DNA of 64,000 nucleotides from Metridium senile (Eukaryota > Cnidaria > Anthozoa > Actiniaria > Metridiidae): contig OX459096.1 of assembly GCA_949775045.1 (NCBI GenBank), positions 50,009,438-50,073,437 of the forward strand. The letters are read 5' to 3'. The notes under the pieces are model-generated. The model saw only the letters and a program-made list of their open reading frames with translations. It was not told where the DNA came from and made no database searches. Below, one piece after another: positions 21,921-33,600 of this stretch (positions are counted from its first letter, which is position 1; each line of letters begins with the position of its first letter). The position numbers and the translations under genes are program-made.

Positions 21921-24900
21921 ATGTCTATGGGGCCTATGAAAGCCATGCCTCAAGGGGTTACCTTCGATGAGTTCGGTAGACCGTTTATTATCCTCAAGGA
22001 ACAAGAAGCTGAACGCCGGTTGACAGGTCTTGAAGCTCACAAGGTATAAAGTCCTGTTGATGATAAACGTTTTATCCCGATCAAGATGTGACAGTGTGAA
22101 GAATTATTATCAATTTTAACATTATTTCTTGTGTTTTAGTCACATATTTTAGCCGCTCGTGCTGTAGCAAATATCTTACGGACGTCGCTAGGACCGAAAG
22201 GTAAGTTTGACAGCTCCCAAAATCAGACCAATTCAACACGTGAAATACCTCAAAAATCGGACATATTATGTTAAATGATGTTATTTGACGTATTTCTGCC
22301 GTGTTTAATTTGTGCAAAAATGTGTTTTATGTAAAAATGATACTAAAGTCTTTACAACTCGAAAGTTTCACACACACCCACCGATCCTCGATGTTAATTA
22401 TTTTTTTCTTTTTACATCTAAAACTACTTTTAGTTTTTATATTTCCATCATCAGAATAGTAAGGAGTGTCGTTTATAGCTTTACACCCCCTTTACTCTGT
22501 GATTATAAACACTGTCTGCAAATAGCAGTGTACAAATAGTACATAAAATTGGGAGCATGCCTACCCCATCGCATACTTTTATCCTAAATGTTCAGTAATA
22601 TAGATTTATAAATCCCCAGTTCCATGATAGAACTGAACACTAGCACAAGCACATACTCCAATACTATTTTTGTGAAATACACACTCACAAAATATTTGAA
22701 ACTTCTAATAATAACTTGAACATGAAACCTAACTGCAACTTCAACATTTTTAATGTCACTAATGACTGTTGTTGTATGATTGTATGTTTGTTCAATATTA
22801 CAGCAGCACTATTATATGTTGACTTATATTTATTTGTTAGGCATGGACAAGATGATGGTCAGCCCTGACGGGGAAGTTACAGTAACTAATGATGGTGCTA
22901 CTATCTTGGGCAAAATGGAGGTTGATCATGAAGTTGCTAAATTAATGGTTGAGTTGTCTAAATCCCAGGATGATGAGATTGGTGATGGAACTACTGGTGT
23001 TGTAGGTAGGGTCATATTCTACAGACAACTAGAACTTTTACTCACCATTTTTGTAAGCATTTATGTACATACATGTACATAACTCATGTTGAAATGGCTA
23101 TCAATAGAGTGATATTAAGCAATTATTGGATGAGGTTGAGTATGATATCGTAAATTATCAAGACCAAGGTCTGTGTTATCTGACAAAGCCTCCTGGCTGA
23201 GGCAGATAATACTGACTCGAGGTCTTGATAATTTACGATATCATGCGGAAACCGAATTCAATAATTGTTTTATTATACATTTTTTAAAGTAAAAGTACAA
23301 TTATAATCAGGTAAAAGAGACAATAACAAGCAAATTTACATCAACTCCCTGAGAACGGAGAGAGCCTGGGAACTTGACAGTGATAACTACAGATAATGCA
23401 ATTATCACTGTCAAGTTCACATGCTATTCAGATTTAGCCGTGTGCTCTCAGCCAATCAGATTCAATGTAGTTAGTAAAATGTATAATAATGTATGATATA
23501 TATATACGTTACATAGACAGTCTCATCACCATAGTTTCCTTACCAAATAAGCATTGATTCACTTTTTGTAGTTGTCTTTGATGGTGGTGGTAATATTTCA
23601 CTAACTGTAAGTTGTTTTTATTATTTTTTTTAGTTCTTGCAGGAGCATTACTAGAACATGCTGAACAATTACTAGACTGGGGTTTACATCCTATACGTAT
23701 ATCAGATGGCTATGAACTCGCAGCCAAGATAGCAATAGATCATATGGACAAGATTTGTGATAGTTTCCCAGTGGATAAAACAAACAAAGAACCTCTTATT
23801 CAAACAGCAATGACAACACTGGGCTCTAAGATGTAAGAAATATTGCGAAAATAGACAATGCAATATAATCATACATGTTAAATGCATGCTTGCATTGTTT
23901 GAGTATGTTTCTATACAAATATTGTAGCTGATTTCTAATGGTCCTTATGTGTTTTTAGTGTAAGTCGGTGTCATCGTCCTTTAGCTGAAATAGCTGTTGA
24001 TGCAGTATTGTCAGTAGCAGACTTGGAACGTAAGGATGTTGACTTTGAACTCATCAAAGTAGAAGGAAAGGAAGGTGGTAAACTTGATGATACCATGCTG
24101 GTGAAAGGTGTTGTAGTTGATAAAGATATGAGCCATCCACAGATGCCTAAGGTACTATTAAAATGTTACCACTAATAGTAAAACTATAGATTCCACTAGA
24201 CTATATAGTCTTGATTGGTGAATAGGCTGCCTATGAGCATCTTGTTGGCTTTCCCTGTCAGTAGTTAGCCTATTGATCAATTCTCAATAGTGTGGGACAC
24301 ATCATGCAAACTGCAGTAATACAATGAGGCTTTTATGTGAGCGTTTGGTGTGGAATATCCAGGACAAATAAACTGGATGTCTTGAAAAAGATAGGACATA
24401 AAAGAATTAGTGTGTACATTTTATATCATTTGTTATGTATTGTGCACTTCCAACATTGCTTGTGTCTTTTTGATAGTAGTTAACAATTGATTATGTATAT
24501 CATCCACAAGTTCATTAAATATTTTACCACATTTGATAATTTTCTCGCTTTCTGATTGGTCGAGAGCCATGGTAAATAAGAATACATACCATGGTTGCTA
24601 TTTCGCTCGTTTTTTTTATTTCTAATGTGGTAAAAAAACATTCACAATAGTATTTTGTGTTTTTTTTAAATATACTGTCTTGTTCAGGAAATCAAAGATG
24701 CTAGAATTGCCATCCTTACATGTGCATTTGAGCCACCCAAGCCTAAGACCAAACACAAACTAGATGTTACTACTGTTGAAGACTACAAAAAGCTACAAGA
24801 ATATGAGAAAGAAAAGTTTACTGAGATGGTGAAACAGATAAAGGATACTGGTGCTAATCTGGCTATCTGCCAGTGGGGATTTGATGATGAAGCTAATCAT

Positions 24901-27531
24901 CTCTTGTTACAGAATCACCTACCTGCTGTTAGATGGGTCGGAGGACCAGAGATAGAGGTAATTTGACTACATGTACACATTTCTAAAGATGTAAATGTAT
25001 AATCTTTTAGAAATGTGTTGGCAAAATTAGTATGTAGCAAAATATGTTTTGCACTCCATGAATATAGATACTCATAATATAGATACGCACATCCATTAGC
25101 AATGTTGAGGTGGTAGTCTTTCTTTGGGGTCCTTTGATCAGCACATCCATTAGCAATGTTGAGGTGGTAGTCTTTCTTTGGGGTCCTTTGATCAGCACAT
25201 CCATTAGCAATGTTGAGGTGGTAGTCTTTCTTTGGGGTCCTTTGATCAGCACATCCATTAGCAATGTTGAGGTGGTAGTCTTTCTTTGGGGTCCTTTGAT
25301 CAGCACATCCATTAGCAATGTTGAGGTGGTAGTCTTTCTTGGGGGTCCTTTGATCAGCACATCCATTAGCAATGTTGAGGTGGTAGTCTTTCTTTGTGGT
25401 CCTTTGATCAGGCCATTATTTCACTATCATTACTGTGTCAGCATTGGTGTATAGGGAACTTGTTCTTAATTACATTAAGAATTATACACTATCCTAGGAT
25501 AGATATTTAATGAGACCTTTTCTAATTGCTTTTTGCAACTAACTAATGCATTTGTTTTGTTGTAGCTTATCGCCATTGCAACAGGAGGTCGTATTGTTCC
25601 TAGATTCTCAGAACTAACTGCTGATAAGTTAGGAAAAGCTGGCAAAGTGAAGGAGCTTTGCTTCGGAACCACAAGAGACAGAATGCTTGTTATTGAGCAA
25701 TGTCAAAACTCTAGAGCAGTGACTATCTTTATCCGTGGAGGAAATAAAATGGTAGGACAAACATCAAGCCTAGGATAATATACAAAATTTAAGACATGTA
25801 CAGTATTGTATTTGCACCAGTCCTACCTGTAGTCCTTTGAGTTAGAGAGAAATATTTAAAAATGCAGAAGCTAAATATAACCTGAGGGTGGGAGGGAGGT
25901 CATGTTGATGGGAGTGGCCAAAACAATAGAATATAGTTCTAGGATGTTACAAAGCACGCAAGGCAAATACATTATTCATACATTTCATGTGGTGTCTGCT
26001 TTAGAGAAACAGATAATTTTATAAATTTGATTAAAGGATTTGATTAGTTATTTTTGTTGTAATTCTTATTTTTTTTCTGGTTATTAGCTAAGTAGTGATG
26101 TGATGTGTCCATTTTCAGATAATTGAAGAAGCTAAACGTAGTATCCATGATGCTCTGTGTGTTGTGCGTAACCTTGTACGAGATGACAGGATTGTATATG
26201 GTGGAGGAGCAACAGAGATTTCTTGTTCATTAGCTGTTGCAAAGGAAGCGGATAAGGTGAGTAGAATATCAGGGTACTGTAACAGCTTGCTATGACAATA
26301 ACTGTACACTGTATGTGCATACCCATGTACAACCAAAATATGCCTTGACTAAAATGATAACTGGTAATAAGAGTGACATCTTTTGTAGCTTTGGAGCATT
26401 GACTGTCATTGGCAAAGGGATAAAATTGGGATAAAATTGGGAAAGGGATATTATGTGGCAATACTTTTTGAAATCAGTGTATGTTGGATAAGTCATATAG
26501 TAAAGATAGAGAAATAATCCATTAAGTAAGTTAAGTTAACATTGCTATGAAACTCTGAAATGACTTGAAACTTCAAAAAGAAAAAAATTGGGAAAGGGAT
26601 ATTGTGTGAGGGAAAGACACCAGTGCATCAGTGGTTTGTTTCTTCTTTTTTATTTCTGCACACCAAAGTTAATTTACTAACTGTAATTTCTTTCGGTAAA
26701 GATTGTGCTTCAGCTGAGTTTATAGATCATAATTGTGTAATATTATCTAATGACTGTTAAAAACATTTCTTTTTAAAGTAGATATTTAACAATTTTATTC
26801 TGATCTCAATCACAGATCTCCACAATTGAACAGTATGCCATGCGTAGCTTCGCTGATGCACTGGATAACATACCATTGGCACTTGCAGAGAACTCTGGAC
26901 TAAACCCAATCCAGACAGTAGCGGAGGTCAAATCAAGACAAGTTGCTGAGAATAACCCAAGACTTGGTGTAGACTGTATGGATGTGGGCATTAATGGTAA
27001 GAAGTGTTTATATCAACTACTAGTACATTTATGTACAAAATCAGTTCACATCTCTATTAGAATGGGGAGTCCTTGAATTTACTGTCATGTGATTGTGTGT
27101 ATATTGTACTCAAAGACATTTTTAGTTGAACCATGTACATATTCAGCATGATTCTATCTCATTCCTTCTGTACCATGTGCCACAGGGCAAACACTAAAAT
27201 ATTTCCATTTCATTCTGTTCTTGTTGTCTGCTAAAATATTTGATGTAGGAGTAATTAGTGTGGGTCTGATTCTACACAATTAGTACGACACCTGAGTCTT
27301 GCTAGAAGAATGAGAAATTAAAAACGTCATTCTACTTTTTCCATTCAACCTCTATTTGTATTTAACACATTTATCAATGTTTCTTAATGTTTGTTATTTC
27401 TAGACATGAAGAAACAGCATGTAATTGAAACTCTTATTGGTAAAAAGCAACAGATCAGCCTGGCTACCCAACTAGTCAAGATGATTCTAAAGATAGATGA
27501 TATACGAATTCAAGGAGGAGGAATGCAATAA
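21921..27531 (+). CDS. CCT5: T-complex protein 1 subunit epsilon (CCT5), complete, 10 exons
   Basis: Exons: 21921-22043, 22140-22200, 22841-23005, 23634-23832, 23959-24151, 24688-24957, 25566-25751, 26119-26256, 26816-26996, 27404-27531. They total 1644 nt, encoding 547 residues, with consistent GT-AG phases. The protein is one subunit of the hetero-oligomeric TRiC/CCT ring that folds actin, tubulin and other cytosolic proteins with ATP. Group II chaperonin motifs are intact: VTNDGATIL at 76-84 and GDGTTGVV at 109-116 in the nucleotide pocket, [30 protein letters not shown] in the apical and intermediate region, and YGGGATEIS in the C-terminal equatorial part. VEGKEGG and [13 protein letters not shown] are epsilon-specific landmarks, distinguishing it from other CCT subunits. 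The tail ends GGGMQ, unlike the charged human tail, giving a GGM-like end. Human CCT5 has 541 residues. Confidence 0.97.
23120..23268. mobile_element. Foldback MITE in CCT5 intron 3
   Basis: Arms of about 60 bp share GATATCGTAAATTATCAAGA and its complement, with outer CAATTATTG / CAATAATTG. Length is 149 bp with no coding capacity. Confidence 0.7.
23371..23417. repeat. 17-bp stem hairpin in CCT5 intron 3
   Basis: GAACTTGACAGTGATAA and its exact complement flank a 13-nt loop. It is probably the core of a small decayed MITE. Confidence 0.55.
24522..24635. mobile_element. Small MITE-like inverted repeat in CCT5 intron 5
   Basis: TTTTACCACATT and AATGTGGTAAAA at the ends, with partly paired inner segments (CCATGGTA / TACCATGG). 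It is 114 bp long. Confidence 0.5.
25087..25410. repeat. 54-bp minisatellite in CCT5 intron 6
   Basis: Six near-identical 54-bp units starting GCACATCCATTAGCAATG at 25087, 25141, 25195 and so on. As 54 is 18 codons, both strands stay open through the array; these frames are repeat artefacts inside an intron. Confidence 0.95.
27205..27300. repeat. SINE-tail-like fragment in CCT5 intron 9
   Basis: TGCTAAAATATTTGATGTAGG followed by AGTGTGGGT closely matches 48062-48102 in the SINE at 47875-48150, so it is probably a 3' fragment of the same family. Confidence 0.45.
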
Positions 27532-27742
27532 GTCACATGATTATAGTGTTAAAACATAGAGTGAACCAAGTCTATCAATATTTGTATTTCTCACAGACAA
27601 CCTGTGGCGAGTTTCAAGTGAAACTACTAGACATCTTTAAGTGATAATCAGAATGCAAACAATATGTCCATGAAACATAAGTACTGGCAGTAATACTATT
27701 TGGTGCAATTTTATGCTAATTCAATTGTTTCCTGTTGTTTAA

Positions 27743-29183
27743 GGAGGCTCGGGTCGGTAATTTTCGCGCTCACCCAGCGACGTTTGAAAGGCCGAAGTTC
27801 CCGCGTCAGAGGGTATTTTGACAAGATTTTTTAACACTTGTCTACATATAGAATAAAGTTTTTAAAAAAGTTATTTTTAATAAAATCGATAATATTTTAG
27901 CCGACAAATGATAACGCCGCCGAATTTCTATGTAGCCTATTTTTGGGAAAAATCGACCTAAACTTTTAAAACCACATAGCCTACTTTAAAGCTGTTACCT
28001 AGGTCAACAATCTGGCAAAGTTTAAAAAAAATTCATCTCACCGATTTGGAATAAAAACGGGACAATTTGTTTCAGTGCAAAAAATCATTGTTTTATAATA
28101 TTTACCGATAACAACGGACTTTGAAGAGATAAATCAAAATCCTTCCAGCCAGGTATTAACAGGACATTTGTCTATATTGTCTGTGAATTTCAACAAATTT
28201 AGTCCACGGGATGTTTTTTGGGAAAGGATATAAATCGGCAAAAGTTTGTCAGTTTTTGTGCAAAACTTCTAATTTTTACTTCTGAGCACGCTAACGAAAA
28301 AATCTGAGATAACTTTTTTTAATTTTTCAGCTATCAAAAGTTCACCATATTTTCAAGTGCGCCTCTAAATTTTATAGTGATTGAAATATTTTGAGGCGGT
28401 CAAATAAAATTCTGAACGTGGGTATAAAAAAGCAAAAGCATGCAAATCATGTATAACTCGAAAATAAAAACAAACCGGCCGCTGCAAAGCGAAGGCAAAT
28501 ATACCCACGTTCAGAATTTTATTTGACCGCCTCAAAATATTTCAATCACTATAAAATTTAGAGGCGCACTTGAAAATATGGTGAACTTTTGATAGCTAAA
28601 AAATAAAAAAAAGTTATCTCAGATTTTTTCGTTAGCGTGCTCAGAAGTAAAAATTAGAAGTTTTGCACAAAAACTGACAAACTTTTGCCGATTTGTATCC
28701 TTTCCCAAAAGAAATCCCGTGGACTAAATTAGTTGAAATTCACAGACAATATAGACAATTGTCCTGTTAATACCTGGCTGGAAGGATTTTGATTTATCTC
28801 TTCAAAGTCTGTTGTTATCGGTAAATATTATAAAACAATGAATTTTTGCTAGGAAAAAAAATGACCCGTTTTTATTCCAAATCGGTGAGATGAATTTTTT
28901 TTAAACTTTGCCAGATTGTTGACCTAGGTAACAGCTTTAAAGTAGGCTATGTGGTTTTAAAAGTTTAGGTCGATTTTTCCCAAAAATAGGCTACATAGAA
29001 ATTCGGCGGCGTTATCATTTGTCGGCTAAAATATTATCGATTTTATTAAAAATAACTTTTTTAAAAACTTTATTCTATATGTAGACATGTGTTAAAAAAT
29101 CTTGTCAAAATACTTTCTGACGCGGGAACTACGGCCTTTCAAACGTCGCTGGGTAAGCGCGAAAAATACTGACCCGAGCCTCC
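27743..29183. mobile_element. Giant foldback element: two 684-bp inverted arms
   Basis: The left arm 27743-28426 and right arm 28500-29183 are reverse complements over their whole 684 bp with only scattered differences, separated by a 73-bp spacer. Ends are GGAGGCTCGGGTC and its complement. TTAA flanks both ends (27739-27742, 29184-29187), consistent with a 4-bp target duplication. Neither arm nor spacer holds a convincing reading frame. A transcript would fold into a very long duplex. It sits between CCT5 and spartin. Confidence 0.9.
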
Positions 29184-29187
29184 TTAA

Positions 29188-30190
29188 TTGGTACTATTTT
29201 GTACTATTTAGTATTTTGTATATATGTTTGCACTCTATTACTTATTAACTAATCGTTTTGCTTTAGCCTCAACATAGAGCTCTTTTCAGGCTGTCTAAGG
29301 GAATATAAATATTGACTACTGTAATGATATTTGAATGTTGTGTGCCATTACCAACGGCTAACATAGCTTGTGATGAGATATGAATATAGTGTCAATAAAC
29401 GCTTTAATTCTAAGGAATAGTGTTTGCTGTTTGTTTGTTGCTTTTTTGTTGGTGGACTGGTGGGGAATGAGGGAATTCTGAATAAAAATTTGACAATAAA
29501 CTCTCCTAAGAGAACATTCCTAACTTTTTTAGAAATACCAGAAAAGCCAAGCCTTTTACAGTGAGGGCACTGGAAACGTGAACACTTTGAATTTTTTTGG
29601 TTACTTTTTTTAACCCACATCCAATGAGCAAATAGATTAGCAATTACACAGGCACTCCAAAACTTTTTACAACAAAAACATGAACTGAGCTATTTGCAAT
29701 ATGCTTATCTTTGGCCCCCCACTTTTCAATCGGCTCCACTGTCCCTGTGACATTACAACACCTTTCTTCCTATTTTATTTACAAACAAGTCAAAACTTTT
29801 GCACATGGCTCTTTTTTTACAAAAATGCAAATTTCAGCCTGACAGGTTCTTAAATTTTAGGTTCTTATACGTGTGGTTTTACTGTAGTCAAATAGACACA
29901 AAAGAAAACAATGGAATTAGAGACTGCTAAGGTGTATTAGTCTAATATCTATTTCATGGCTTAAATAAATTCACTCTGGTGTATTTGAACTTGAAGCAAT
30001 TGTAAGGTTAAGAAAAGTATAACATGAAAAAAGTGTTCACGGTTCAAGTGTTCTCACTGTACCCTCTCAATATTTTCTGTATTTTTTTAATTTAATTTGG
30101 TACCAAATGACTTGCTACTTTTATGTAGATTGTGTTAAAGACGGCCCACCCCATATAACCCTGCAGGAATCGCTCTTGTGGGCTTCATCT
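29188..30190. other. Intergenic between foldback element and spartin
   Basis: No gene or RNA recognised. The left edge may hold distal CCT5 3' UTR, as two-part AT-rich DNA with AATAAA-like strings occurs. The rest is unremarkable. Confidence 0.4.
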
Positions 30191-30192
30191 AA

Positions 30193-30292
30193 AAAATATT
30201 TGAGTGCCTAATCTAAATCTGAGCCTCTGGAAATAATCCTTTTAAGGATTATTTCCAGAGGCTCAGATTTAGATTAGGCACTCAAATATTTA
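30193..30292. repeat. Near-perfect 49-bp-arm palindrome
   Basis: The strand from AATATTTGAGTGCCTAATCT to GGAAATAATCCTT is followed after a 2-nt TT spacer by its exact complement, about 49 bp per arm. It lies 310 bp upstream of the spartin start codon. No target duplication was recognised. Confidence 0.85.
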
Positions 30293-30439
30293 AAAAAAAA
30301 GATATTTAGGAATTATGGGAGAATGTGACAGCCCAACTATTCGATATATGTTTTATTGTATTATATCTTGTTTTTATATTTAATCGGATAAAAGAGAATG
30401 AACCCAAATCCATGAGAAAAATCTTCCTCAACTCCACAG

Positions 30440-30604
30440 AACTGGGCTTCCTATGGTAACATTTACTTCTCTTCTATCTGGAAGACTGGGTACAAAGTTC
30501 AAAGATGGCGGACGGTACGGCCGGATGATATGCTTCTAAAATTAGATGATTTCGTAATGACAAGTTCATAGTTATAACATTGTAAAATTCGTCCTATTTT
30601 GAAC
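30440..30604 (+). promoter_or_regulatory. Spartin proximal promoter / 5' UTR
   Basis: GGGCTTCCTATGGT at 30444-30457 is a one-base variant of the motif upstream of CCT5. AAGATGGCGG at 30502-30511 is a YY1-type element often found just downstream of TATA-less start sites. Both precede the ATG at 30605. Confidence 0.5.
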
Positions 30605-33600
30605 ATGGACGATAGTGCACTATCTAAGATAAAGTCACATCATGACGAGGCGTTTCGGTAAGTAGAGAACTTTTGTCATGAATTTGTTTATAACGAAAAT
30701 GAAAATAAGCTAAATTAATATAAAAAATACGTCATATTTGATATTCTGATTTAGATTCTAGTTAATAAGGTCAAAATACGCTTTAGCTTTTATTGCCTAT
30801 AGCGTTGCTCTAGTGCGGTATTCGTGGCAACGTAATCATTGAAGTAAAATAACATTTCTGCAGCCATTTCTCTGGCAGCTCCATTTTAGAATTGTACAGT
30901 TGTTATAATAATACTATCGTGTACAATGTTTTTAAGAAATGTCATGTGTATTGATCAAAGCATTAGAGTTATCAGAAGTCGTAGAACAATACAGTATAAA
31001 AGACGTACTGCATGTAAATTGTCAGTAGAAGCAATTCAGTTGAAGTTTTAATTAGAATTTATTAGAAATCAATCCCATCCAACCTCATCGTCCGATACGT
31101 GCTACAAGGAAGTAATTTATCAAATATTTTCTAAATTTAAACAAAATAATCATTTACAGTGCGACTACTCGAACCAAGGCCACCCAGACAAATTTTTCAC
31201 AAATCATCCAATCACGTCCAAGTATCTAAACAATAGAATTACGGGAAGTTTATGATTCAGTAACTTTTACTGTCGAAATACAATATCAAAGTGTCAACCA
31301 AAAACATCAGGATTATCTTGTATAGAGATTGAATAATTTGTGAAAAATGTGTTTGGGTGGCCTTGGTTGGAGTAGTCGCACTGTAAATATTTTATGTTGT
31401 AAAACTTAAAAAGATGATAACTCAGCTGATTACTCCATTTTTTTTACCTAGATCAGGGGGAGGGGGGGGGGGGGGGGCATTTGGATCATACATCACAGGA
31501 CATTTTGAAATTCACTTATCACAAACTAAAATATTCAAAATTCACAAATCACAAATTCACACACAAAAATGTTAATAATTTGGTTGAAAACGGAGCACTG
31601 CGTAGTCTGTTCAACATGTACAGTTCTTAGCTCTTATTTCACGGCATAAAGACACAACACACTTCATACTACACAGCATGAGAATAGTTAATTCTATCAT
31701 CATTTCAGTACTGTAACACATGGGTTATCCATGTTTTGTCATATACTGACTTCCTGGCACAATACAAAACAGACAATACAATAAAACTGTAGAATAATCT
31801 CATTTTCTACGTTTTATTTAATTGAAAATTGGTGATTGTGCTTCAAAATAGTTTCATTTTTAAATCAGCATAAATCATGATTCACATATCAGACAAGAAG
31901 GACGATCACACAATATTTCACACATCATGTTGAAATATAAATTCCCTCATGACACATCACACTCCATTTCTGGGTCAAACCACATGTCACGTGAAACCCT
32001 TTTGCTACCCTGCTAGATTCTGGCATTTCCTTATAAGTTAAAAGCCTATTGTGAAATAAATGATGGTTTAACTATCAATTGTATTTTAGGTTTATCAATG
32101 AAGCTCTTTGTGTTGACGAAAAAGGTGACATCAAGCAGGCATTCCTTCTCTACCATAAAGGGCTGAGAAACCTTATCTTAGGGAGCAGCCTGCCATGTAA
32201 TGGATCTGGGTCCAAGTATGATGGAGCAAAAAAATTGCAAGAGAAAATGAGACTGTAAGTAAACAATTTACATAATAAATATTATTATATAAGCTGTCAA
32301 AAATGAAAAAATGACAGATTTGTCAAATATAATTTTAAAATCATCATACTGTACTGACATTTTAAATGATATCCTATGTCAAAGAAGTAAACAGTTTTAG
32401 CTGTTTAGCAGTGTATAGGTTGCCCTCAAACAGCCCTTATAGAATTATTGGCATAGTATATATAGTTTATTTGATATTATAATTTCATTAGAGCAAAGGA
32501 ACAAGTCGAGGAGAGGATCGCTTCTTTACAAACAAATTCTACTGACATAAAGGATGCACCAGAAAAGCCTGATTCTATTCCCAATGGAGTGGATCATGCA
32601 ACTCTTGCTACAGCCTCACAAGGTGGAATGTGGGAAGATGTAAATGAGCTGCTTGTTTTGGAAAGAGGTACAAACAACCCCTCCCTCCCCTCCCTTCGTA
32701 CTTCTTTTCTAGTGTCCCTGCAAGTGTTGCTGCCTGCAGAATTCAATAGAATGTCATTAGACAACTTCCGGCGCCGAACATGGTGGCCACAATTTACTTT
32801 TGTCTGATAATTTGTATTTTTATGTTATTTTTCAGCGCTTGGAACAGACTTGAATTAGCCCTTTATAAGCAAATTATTATTATTAATTATTATTATTAAA
32901 TAATGCATTATCTATGTAATATACTATCATCAATTTTGCAGGTGTGAAAATGTTCTTCGTCAGTGAACTGGGAAATGTGACAACTTTGTCAGAAGCACAG
33001 ACACTCCGGGCCTACCAGTTTGTCAAGTATGAAGAAGGTACAAAAACTTGATTGATTTGTAACATACAAAGTAGTCAAAATGAGGCTCAAGATGAATAAA
33101 ATTATAATTATATCACAATTGACCAAGCAGTATAATCATAAGCCTCATTTTGTTAAAATTTTATAATCAAGGGAAATTTAAGACTATAAAACCTCCGAAA
33201 TGAGTGAAATAATTTGATCAAGCGAAGTGTTAGCAAAGACAGACTGAGTAAAAACAGCAAGATGTAGGAAATGTGAAAGAAGAGGGGGCTTGGTGATAAT
33301 AGATAATAGATAAACAACCTTCCCCTTAGTAATAACTTTGTTTTTATTTCATGGGTAGTGTTTTGCTCTTTATGATATTAATATACACATTTTATCTTGT
33401 AGGTTGTCCACATCCTCCTGCCTTCTTGCAGTGCAGTGGCTGGGTCTTTCCCATGATACCAAAAAGGTCCCCTGTCCTCAACACTGAGCCACATACCTAT
33501 ATGTTCCCTGATATAGTTATCAATCCAAATGGCCCTATATCATCACGTCCCAGGAAAGCTTTTGCATCTGTTGGTTTGATTCTCAACCCTCACATCACTG

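Noticed and set aside
25087..25410. CRISPR-like array
   Set aside because: Units are contiguous with no variable spacers, and the sequence is animal DNA.
25007..25454. Repeat proteins of 114 and 121 residues on opposite strands
   Set aside because: The 54-bp repeat lies in an intron of CCT5 and is open by virtue of its length being a multiple of three.
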